64,000 bases of DNA from Diplolepis rosae (lineage: Eukaryota; Arthropoda; Insecta; Hymenoptera; Diplolepididae): positions 98,315 to 162,314 of the forward strand of contig JAPYXD010000162.1 in NCBI GenBank assembly GCA_030998225.1, read 5' to 3'. This document shows, one piece after another, positions 7,510-15,061 of this stretch. The position numbers and the translations under genes were made by a program. The notes beneath the pieces are model-generated. The model was given only the letters and a program-made list of their open reading frames with translations. It was not told the origin of the DNA and did no database searches. How positions within the stretch are numbered: the stretch's first letter is position 1; each line of letters begins with the position of its first letter.

Positions 7510-9540
7510 TTAGATTTGGATAGAGTAGTGGGTTCTACTAAGTTCTTCTTTTAATTCAGAGTGAGGATAAAGAGTTGTGTTTGTATTATTGTGATCTTTA
7601 CCTGAAGTAGTGTTTGCGTAATACGATGGACTTTTAGGTGCCTCTTTCGAGCTTTGTGGTGCTGAAGCTGTTAGCAGTTCTTGATGACTCTCAGCAGGAG
7701 GTCCAGAAGGTCGATGGGTACCTAAGTGTAATAAGAGGTTAGTGACCGAATCCCAGAAGGCGCCTAGTAGATGGAGAGACCATCCAAATAATCTGTGTAG
7801 CGCATATCCATGAATAATGGTATCAGCTATCAATTTAATCCCTCTAATTATTATTATTAATCCAATTAGGCCTGCACTAGTAGTTCCAAAACTTGTAAAA
7901 ATTGTCCAAAATCTACCCCATGCGGATTCAGCAATTTTATCAATTACATCTTCATTAAATAAATTCGTTAATGATATTCCTTGATTAATAGTTGGATGTC
8001 CTGTTATTTCTCTAGCTAAAGAATTTAGAATCATTGGTATTTCTGCTGGAAACATAATATGATCTCGCAGTTTATCAAGATCAGATTGAGAATAAATGCC
8101 ACTTGTTGCTAAGGATGAAGGATTTGTGTATTTCCAGGTTGCTTTTGTGAGAGGTTTAACTATAGTTGGTGCTATGGATTCGACAGGATTTGGAAGTAAT
8201 TTGTACCAGGTTTCTCCAAAAAGGTACATTGGTGGAAGGAAAGAATTGCAATTTGTTTGGATACCTGATTTTGTTAATATATGAGTTCGTGGAGAAAGGA
8301 AAAAGGATTGATTTCCTCTAAATATTGGTAGTTGTAGATAACATTCTTCAGTTTTGCGATATTTTACTTCAACCGGTATACATTTTACGATATGTACTAC
8401 TTCTCCTGCAATTAATTACATATATTCTGGGCCTTTCATTAAATGATATGCAAATTCGTCTGGTGATTGGGTTGCTAAGGTTAATGTATTTCTAAAAACT
8501 TGCTGTTCAAGTATGCATCGTTGAGTAAGAACATCGTGATAAAGTCTATTTACTTCAGTGCGTATGTGTCGTTCTACATATATAAATTTAGAATTGACGT
8601 ATGTGAAAATGTCCATATTTTGAACTTCTAAATGTTTATTTTCTAAAAATGAATTCCCAGGTCTGGTTTCAAAAATTAATAATTTTGGATGTTCGGTTTG
8701 TATTAAAACGTAACTGCAAACTGGTTTTCTTGTTTTTTCAGCTAGTACGAAAGTTATATCCTCAGTCGTTAAAGAATAAAAGGTTTCAGAATTGTCTGTC
8801 GTGTTGTCATAGGTCTTATTTGCTGGTCCTTCATAAATAATTTCATATTTGTTAAAATTACATACGTCATTAGGTAATGTATCCCAGAATGTTTGTCCAT
8901 ATTCTACGTCAGTACAGAATGTGTCTGAAAGTGTGCATATTATTCCAGATCCTAATTGAATTTTATTTGAATTTAAATGAATAGTCGCGTAATGTTCTTG
9001 TAAAGTTATTTTGAATATTGCTTGGACTACGACATTATTCCATGTTCCGTATGGGTCAGAAAATTGTGTACCAGTACAGTCTCCATTAGGTGTTACAGAA
9101 CCTGCTAAAGTAACGCTATGAAATGAAGTTTCATTTACTTTTAACTTTGATATCTGAAGAGAAGGGGTTACTAAAAATGTTCCTATTGTGTGCATTTGAT
9201 TACATTGATCTCGTGTAACATCATGTATATATTCACTGTGGCCATTTGCTACTATGGAACTGTGAGAATGCATACCACAATGAGAGATGGCGCATCGAAT
9301 TTCTATTTTGCATTGTATTACTTTTGTATTTGAAAATCCAGTTAATTGTAAAAGTTGTATATAAGTTCTTTCAACATGTACTTGAGATCGAGGTAGATCA
9401 CATTCTCCTACCTCTAGTAAAGATAATGTCGTAATATTTGATTGATTTGAACCGCAATCGAATCCTATGATGGCGTAGACTGTTGTTATATAGTTGAAGT
9501 TGCAAGTGAGCAGTGCCAAAAGGAAGCCTCGTAATCCCAT
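7510..9540 (-). pseudogene. Envelope glycoprotein 1: chuvirus-type G, with one in-frame stop
   Basis: From the ATG at 9540 a signal peptide (GLRGFLLALLTC) leads into the ectodomain start AIIGFDCGSN. Conserved blocks of the glycoprotein of chuviruses (negative-strand arthropod viruses) follow: C..HCGMHSHSS, QMHTIGTF, VTLAGS, GTWNNVVVQ, QTFWDTLP, YSLTTEDITF and QTEHPKL. The reading frame is interrupted by one TAA at 8416-8418. Beyond it the same frame continues open from 8415 to 7510 with family-type sequence, including the block SSLATSGIYSQSDLDKLRDH, a membrane segment (SAGLIGLIIIIRGIKLI) and a Ser/Pro-rich tail. The break may be a mutation or a sequencing error. An acceptor (TTTTCCAG, CAG at 9545-9543) lies 2 nt before the ATG. 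Capture of a chuvirus-type G by retroelements has been described in insects. Confidence 0.8.
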
Positions 9541-9659
9541 CTCTGGAAAAAGGAGGTTCCAATTAGCAGCTTGCTTTGTAATATAAGAATAGGAAAATGT
9601 TTTATCATTAAATATGTATATTTTTGAAGTTATTGATTTACTTTTTGTATTTTGCGTTC

Positions 9660-9941
9660 CTAGTTCATTATATCCAACATGTCGGCTATGACAATGTGAT
9701 TTGATAGCCGTAAACTGAGAATTAAATTTTTGTATGCGTCCGGTCCTCTTGTTTTGATTGTTGAAAAAATGTCTTTTATTATTTCTGGATTGTTTAGATT
9801 TCTGTTCCATGTGGGGATATTGCAGTCGTCTTTCTTAAAAATTCCAGTTTGAATTAAGTATGGCCAGAGAGCTACCATGTCGATAAAACAGGGAACTATT
9901 TCAATGAGATCATCTATGCGTTTGCGATGAATTTGTTCCAT
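9660..9941 (-). CDS. CARD-domain protein
   Basis: 93 aa, practically a free-standing caspase recruitment domain. Hallmarks are the HRKRIDDLIEIV first helix, YLIQTGIFKKDD second and third helices, and the TRGPDAYKNLILSLR segment matching the RGP-x-A-[FY] motif at the start of helix 5, closing with IADMLD. CARDs mediate apoptosome assembly (in flies Dark with the initiator caspase Dronc). A CARD without effector domain would be expected to act as a decoy. That is inference. The ATG at 9941 follows a TTATTCCAG acceptor (CAG at 9949-9947) by 5 nt. The 3' end overlaps the open upstream part of the env 1 frame in another frame. I am confident of the fold, less so of the function. Confidence 0.8.
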   Translation of the reverse strand: MEQIHRKRIDDLIEIVPCFIDMVALWPYLIQTGIFKKDDCNIPTWNRNLNNPEIIKDIFSTIKTRGPDAYKNLILSLRLSNHIVIADMLDIMN

Positions 9942-9949
9942 TATATCTG

Positions 9950-10191
9950 GAATAATGTGTTATGTCTGAAAATTCATTTTTATTTTGTTTTATATATATT
10001 CTTTATTTTATATATAAAACATATATTTTCATAACCAAAAAAAAAAATTTTATTTTTTATACTTTTACTATTTATCGACAAAATAAAATTTCTATATCTT
10101 ATTTAAGTTGTATATGTATATATATATAAATATATATATATATTTTTTTTTATAATTAAGGTACAGATATTTTGTTTCTATTTTTATTTAT
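9950..10191. other. AT-rich spacer between pol and accessory block
   Basis: This stretch is homopolymer runs and a TA-rich stretch (10105-10145). No gene is seen. It holds the CAG acceptor of the CARD ORF at its left edge. Confidence 0.5.
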
Positions 10192-10390
10192 TTACTTTTG
10201 TACTTGCACATGTGAGCGTTTCAGTCTATTAATGTGGACAACAGTAGGTTTGCCTTTATAGCTTATTTTGACATTCCCTTTTCCTAACACTTCCAATATT
10301 TCATAAGGCCCTGTATAATGGCTGTCAAGTTTTTTAATTTTTCCTCCTTTTAATAAAAACACGTAATCTCCAATTTTTACTTCTAAAGGA
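10192..10390 (-). pseudogene. Integrase C-terminal domain (GPY/F type) in a shifted frame
   Basis: About 60 codons continue integrase in another frame after the stop of the ORF at 10392-12233. Visible are the IGDYVFLL strand, HYTGPYEIL (the GPY/F motif that gives the domain its name) and VVHINRLKRSH at the end. The frame change falls at the run of Ts at 10395-10401, so it is either a natural indel or a homopolymer sequencing error. The domain normally binds DNA during integration. Confidence 0.75.
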
Positions 10391-10391
10391 C

Positions 10392-12233
10392 TTATTTTTT
10401 GTCATAATATAATTTCGATTTTTCTTTTGCTGAAATAAGATTTTCTCTTGCTTGTGTTCGCATTTCATGTAGTTGTGTTACGAAATTAATTAAATAATCG
10501 TCATATGTTTGTAATTTTTCTTGTTGTGATAAAGGTTCACTGGAAGGTTCACGAGCTAGTTTACCAAAAACCAATTCATAGGGTGTGCATTTTGTGCCTT
10601 CATGTACACTAGTATTATATGAGAACATTGCTAGTTCAAGCCAATCATCCCATTCTGAATTTTTTGCAACAAATTGTTTGAGATATTCTCCTAAAACATG
10701 ATGTGAACGTTCTAATGACCCGTTTGATTGAGGGTGAAATGCTGTGGTACGAAATTGTTTAATTCTAAAACGTTTTGCCAATCTTTTTAATAAATTACTT
10801 AAAAAATCTCTGCCTTGGTCAGTAAGTACTCCTTTCGGTGATCCAAATATGCAAATAAATTTTTTCACGAAAGCATCTGCTATCGTACTAGCTTGGTGAT
10901 TAGGAAGAGGTATTGCTAAAGAATATTTGGTAAAATTGTCTTGTATCGTTAGAATATATAAGTTACCAGATTTTGTTTCAGGTAGTGGACCAACAATGTC
11001 CATTGATATTTTTTCAAAAGCAGTAGTGGGTGTGTCAGTGATTACCATAGGGTTTTTTGTTTTGACTCTGATTAATTTTTTCAGTTGACATTGTAAACAG
11101 CCTTGAATATATTTTTGAATGTCTACTTTCATATTTTCCCAAAAAAATTTTTGGCGAATTCGGCTATAAGTTTTTGTAACGCCTTTATGGCCTCCTAATG
11201 CTGAGGAGTGAGCTTCTTCAATTAAATGAGTTCGTTGTTTCTTTGTTGGATATTGCGTTATTCCATTGCAAACTATAATTTTTGTAGTTGAATTTGAAAA
11301 AATTGAATCGAAAATTGATTTCACTTCTTCCCAAGGTATATGATTAATTCTGGAAGTTTTTGATATACTAATAGATCGTAATTTAAATTTTTGAGATAAT
11401 TCATGTAATGAATGAATTGATAATTTTATATTATTTAAAGTTTCAGATAAATTATCTTTAGTTTCTTCTTCAATTCGAAGTGCAAAATGGTAGTAGTTTC
11501 CTTTTTTAGTCTCTTTTGCTATCCCCTTTTGTAAATTTTTAAATTTTGGTAAAGTTTCACGTTTTTCTAAAATTTTTGATCCGTTGTCGCGAGGACTTCC
11601 ATTTGTTGTAACAAAATATGCATAATTATCTTTTCGCATAGTTAATTGATCGCGACATTCAACTAAATTTTTCTTTGTTATAATTTTTTCTGTTTGAGAG
11701 TTTATAGGAGGAGGTTCTGGGGGTGGACGATTATAATTATCATGATCTTTATCGATTTTTTCACAATTTATTTGAGATCTTCGGTTTAATCTCAAATTTT
11801 CTTCAAAATAAGGCTCTTCAAATTCTTCTTCCAATTTTTCTTCTTGGTTTTCTTCAAACTTCTCATCAAAATTTTCCTCAAGATTGTCTTCAAAATTTTC
11901 TTCAAAATTCTGTTCGAAATTCTTTTCAAAATCGTCTTCAAGATCATCTTCAAAATTCTCTTCCCAATTTTCTTCATAATTTTCTCCATCATTTCCTTCG
12001 TGTGAGGTTTCAATGTCGTTGATTTCATCTTCTGAGGTTGAAAAATAATTCTCACTTTCTTCACTTTCAAATTCATTAATATTTTTTGGCTTCTTGGCAT
12101 TCTTCTTCTTTTTATTTTTGGCTTGAGTTTGTTTCAAATAATCTAAATAATCAGGATCAGAGTCGGAATCTGATTCTACTTTTGTTCGGCTTCCCTTTTG
12201 CACATTTATTTCTGGTAATTCGTTTTCAAACAT
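10392..12233 (-). CDS. Element A Pol, C-terminal part: acidic tract, macrodomain-like module, integrase
   Basis: 613 aa. Residues about 60-145 are an acidic low-complexity tract of EENFED-like repeats. Residues about 185-324 resemble a TARG1/ALC1-type macrodomain, with the GNYYHFAL strand, the LRSISISK strand, the I-P-W-E-E-V helix start and the TKIIVC last strand. The usual G-x-G-x-D loop is replaced by SRINH. Integrase follows: H337/H349 and C379/C382 of the HHCC zinc finger, then D412 (MDIVGPLP), D472 (TDQG) and E508 (GSLERSHH), a complete DDE triad with 35 residues between D472 and E508. The ORF ends before the GPY/F domain. A frameshift in the T run near 12280 separates it from the upstream AT-hook ORF: one AT-hook (RKRGRPRKQ) lies directly before its first ATG in the same frame. 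Confidence 0.85.
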   Translation of the reverse strand: MFENELPEINVQKGSRTKVESDSDSDPDYLDYLKQTQAKNKKKKNAKKPKNINEFESEESENYFSTSEDEINDIETSHEGNDGENYEENWEENFEDDLEDDFEKNFEQNFEENFEDNLEENFDEKFEENQEEKLEEEFEEPYFEENLRLNRRSQINCEKIDKDHDNYNRPPPEPPPINSQTEKIITKKNLVECRDQLTMRKDNYAYFVTTNGSPRDNGSKILEKRETLPKFKNLQKGIAKETKKGNYYHFALRIEEETKDNLSETLNNIKLSIHSLHELSQKFKLRSISISKTSRINHIPWEEVKSIFDSIFSNSTTKIIVCNGITQYPTKKQRTHLIEEAHSSALGGHKGVTKTYSRIRQKFFWENMKVDIQKYIQGCLQCQLKKLIRVKTKNPMVITDTPTTAFEKISMDIVGPLPETKSGNLYILTIQDNFTKYSLAIPLPNHQASTIADAFVKKFICIFGSPKGVLTDQGRDFLSNLLKRLAKRFRIKQFRTTAFHPQSNGSLERSHHVLGEYLKQFVAKNSEWDDWLELAMFSYNTSVHEGTKCTPYELVFGKLAREPSSEPLSQQEKLQTYDDYLINFVTQLHEMRTQARENLISAKEKSKLYYDKK

Positions 12234-12853
12234 TTGTTTTCTTGGCCTACCTCTCTTTCTTTTTGTTTGAGAGGGAATATTTTTTTTCTTGGCCTACCTC
12301 GTGGTTTTTTCATAAGAGGTTTAGAAGAAAAATTTTCGTCTAATTTTTCTTGAGTTTCGTTTCGATTCAAATTTTTTGCTTTTTCTTGCTCTATTCTCTT
12401 TTGAGCTCTCGTAGTAATAGTTTTCCATGATAAATTTTCGTATTTTTTGGAAAACACTGGACTTAATAAAAATATTGTCATAAAACTAAGTCTTGAAGCC
12501 ATATTTTTAAATAAATTTGTGTATTTCAAAATATTCTTACCAATCTCACTAAATAACTCTTCACTAAGAAATTCCTGGTAATATTCTGGGATTTTTGAGT
12601 CGATATTTAATATTTGGGCTTCCGAAATTTCGCTAAAACGATCTACGTCGTCTGGTACGATTTCTGGATTCAAGTTTCTTCGTTTTGAAGGTCTTACCTC
12701 ATTTTTAGAGTTTTCTTGTTTTTTTCTTGTAAAAGTTTTCTTTGAAAACATTTTTTCTTGGGAAGTCATAAAAGTATCATTGGCGTCAACTTGTAAATAT
12801 CTTTTATTTCTCTTTGTTATCATCAATAGGGTTTCTTGAGAGAGCGTCTGCAT
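12206..12853 (-). CDS. Element A Pol linker with AT-hook, shifted frame
   Basis: 215 codons open between RNase H and integrase. The N-terminal 17 codons overlap the end of the RNase H ORF in another frame, so the apparent ATG is probably not a true start and the segment is better read as part of Pol after a frame change. It is rich in Lys and Glu, with a helical middle. Residues about 186-195 form an AT-hook (KKPRGRPRKK), and the DNA shows the same hook a second time 45 bp further on, in the next frame. AT-hooks bind the minor groove of AT-rich DNA, so a role in tethering the integration complex is possible. A spacer here is known in mdg1-like elements, but AT-hooks in it are unusual to my knowledge. 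Confidence 0.65.
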   Translation of the reverse strand: MQTLSQETLLMITKRNKRYLQVDANDTFMTSQEKMFSKKTFTRKKQENSKNEVRPSKRRNLNPEIVPDDVDRFSEISEAQILNIDSKIPEYYQEFLSEELFSEIGKNILKYTNLFKNMASRLSFMTIFLLSPVFSKKYENLSWKTITTRAQKRIEQEKAKNLNRNETQEKLDENFSSKPLMKKPRGRPRKKIFPLKQKEREVGQENKCLKTNYQK

Positions 12854-14942
12854 TTACATTCATTTTTCCTGCTTTGTAAATTACATCAAAATCATATTCT
12901 GCGAGTTTCAGTCTCCAACGTGAAACTCGTGAACAAGGGTCTTTAGAATTTTGAAACCAAACTAGAGGTTTGTGATCAGTCACTAAAGTAAATTTTCTCC
13001 CATACAAATAAGGACGAAAATGAGTTACACAAAATATTATAGCAAGAGCTTCTTTCTCATATGTATCATATTTTTTTACAGTATCACTTAGAATACGTGA
13101 AGCATATGCTATTGGCTTATCTTTACCTATTTTACCTTGTGATAAAATACCTCCTATTGCAAATCCTGAGGCATCTGTTGTGAGTATAAAAGGTTGAGAA
13201 AAATCAGGTCGTTGTAAAAGTGGTTCTTCACATAATTTTGCTTTTAAAATTTCGAAAGCTGCTTGTTGTTTTTCTGTCCAATTAAAAGGTGTATCTTTTT
13301 TCAGAAGTTGATTTAAAGGACTTGCAATTTTTGAAAATCCATCAATAAATCGTCTATAATATCCTGCTAAGCCTAAAAATTGTTTAACATTTTTCTGTGT
13401 TTTTGGGACTGGAAAGTTTTTTACAGCTATTATCTTTTTTGGATCTGGACGTACTCCATTTTTATCAATTATATGACCTAAATATCCTACTTCAGGTCGT
13501 AAAAATTCGCATTTGTCTGGTTGTAAGTGAAGATTTGCTTTTCTAAGTCTTTCTGCTAAATTGTTAAATTTAATTTCGTGCTCTTCTAGAGTATTTGCAT
13601 ATATAACAATGTCATCGAGATATACAAAAAGTTCCGTTCCTAATAATCCAGTTACTGTTAAATCCATTAATCTTTGAAATGTGGCAGATGCAGTTTTTAA
13701 ACCGAAAGGCATTCTATCGAATTCGTAATGACCGTGAGGTGTAGAAAACGCGGTTTTATGCGAGTCTTTTGGATCCATTTTTATATGGTGAAAACCGGTA
13801 GCTAAATCAAACACTGAAAAATATTTTGCTGATCCTAGAGAATCAAGTATATCGTTTATATTAGGTAAAGGATACGAATCGCCAATTGTTTTTTCATTTA
13901 ATTTACGAAAATCAAGAACCATTCTCCATTTTATTTTTCCTTGAGAATCAGGTTTTTTAGGAACTATCCACACTGGAGTGTTATATGGTGATTGTGAGGG
14001 CTTGATTATTTTATTTTTTAATAATTCATCGACTTGTCTTGTAATTTCTTCCTTGTGAACTGGGGGAAATCTATATTGTCTTGAAAAAATTGGAGCGTCA
14101 TCTACAGTTGGAATTGAATGTTGTAATACATTAGTAGCTTCAAGTGGTTCTCCTGGGATTTGAAATCTGTCTGCATTATTTTTAATTAATTTTTCTACAT
14201 GTTCATATTCATCTTGATTTAAATGGTCTAATCGAAGAAGTTTTTTAATACATTCTACTCTGTCTTCGTCTGTTACATTATAAAATTTGCATGAGTTAAT
14301 TAGAGAATTGTCAGTTTTTAAAAAGTTATTTAATATTTTACTTGATAAATCTTCGTTATTTGTTTGTTTGAAATTAATTAAATTTTCAATTTGTTTATAG
14401 CATTCTTGTTCTTCAAAGTCTTCTAAATTAACTAATGGGACGGATAATGTAATTGGGATTTCATTTGTGTTTGCAAATTTTAAATAAGCTTTTCCTCTGT
14501 GATTTTTTACAACTGCGTCACCTACGTAGACGCCATCTTGGATATGTAATCGAGGTACATACCCTTCACTCTTTTCTGTATTTTTTATATTAACATAAAA
14601 TGTTGTAACTGTTCGAGCTGGAATAGTAAATGTATTGGTAGATTTAAAAGGGTAACAGTGGTTCTCAATTTCTAAGCATTTTGAAGTATAGTTTATATTC
14701 ACTCTATTATCTTGAAAAAATTCTGATCCCAATACTCCATCTTCTTCTACTGGGACTTCATTCGGAATAATGTTAAATATTGTTGGGTAACCAAAAATGT
14801 TTATTTTTACTTGTCCTAATGTGTAAAGTGGTAAATCATTAATTCCTGTAAGTTTTAATACGTTTTGGCTATTTATTGGTACTTCAGGGTTGAGAACCTT
14901 TTGTTTAATTAAATTTCGAGCAGCACCAGTATCAATCATCAT
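12804..14942 (-). CDS. Element A Pol: aspartic protease, reverse transcriptase, RNase H
   Basis: 712 aa from the first ATG, but the frame is open further upstream, into the end of gag in the -1 frame, so translation by frameshifting from Gag is likely. Protease: MIDTGAARN near the N terminus with the catalytic DTGA, and GVLGSEFF. Reverse transcriptase: WRMVLDFRKLN, FSVFDLATGFHHI, FGLKTASATFQ and the catalytic FVYLDDIVIY. RNase H: LTTDASGFAIGG, YEKEALAI, LVTDHKPL and NVNADALSRNP. All catalytic acidic residues are present. The layout and the NADALSRNP ending are standard for Ty3/gypsy (Metaviridae). The C-terminal end runs into the frame change with the AT-hook linker. Confidence 0.95.
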   Translation of the reverse strand: MMIDTGAARNLIKQKVLNPEVPINSQNVLKLTGINDLPLYTLGQVKINIFGYPTIFNIIPNEVPVEEDGVLGSEFFQDNRVNINYTSKCLEIENHCYPFKSTNTFTIPARTVTTFYVNIKNTEKSEGYVPRLHIQDGVYVGDAVVKNHRGKAYLKFANTNEIPITLSVPLVNLEDFEEQECYKQIENLINFKQTNNEDLSSKILNNFLKTDNSLINSCKFYNVTDEDRVECIKKLLRLDHLNQDEYEHVEKLIKNNADRFQIPGEPLEATNVLQHSIPTVDDAPIFSRQYRFPPVHKEEITRQVDELLKNKIIKPSQSPYNTPVWIVPKKPDSQGKIKWRMVLDFRKLNEKTIGDSYPLPNINDILDSLGSAKYFSVFDLATGFHHIKMDPKDSHKTAFSTPHGHYEFDRMPFGLKTASATFQRLMDLTVTGLLGTELFVYLDDIVIYANTLEEHEIKFNNLAERLRKANLHLQPDKCEFLRPEVGYLGHIIDKNGVRPDPKKIIAVKNFPVPKTQKNVKQFLGLAGYYRRFIDGFSKIASPLNQLLKKDTPFNWTEKQQAAFEILKAKLCEEPLLQRPDFSQPFILTTDASGFAIGGILSQGKIGKDKPIAYASRILSDTVKKYDTYEKEALAIIFCVTHFRPYLYGRKFTLVTDHKPLVWFQNSKDPCSRVSRWRLKLAEYDFDVIYKAGKMNVNADALSRNPIDDNKEK

Positions 14943-15061
14943 GTGTGTTGGGTTTTTTAAACCTTCCGTTGATATTATAATTGATGGAATTGAAGTGGAC
15001 TTTGAAATATTTATTGTTGTTGTTGTATGATCGTTATATGTGGATGTCAGTGGTTCTCGAT

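Noticed and set aside
11723..12022. Frames antisense and parallel to the acidic tract of Pol (11723-12022 plus, 11792-12100 minus)
   Set aside because: They are products of the low-complexity GAAAATTTT-type repeats that encode the acidic tract in the true frame.
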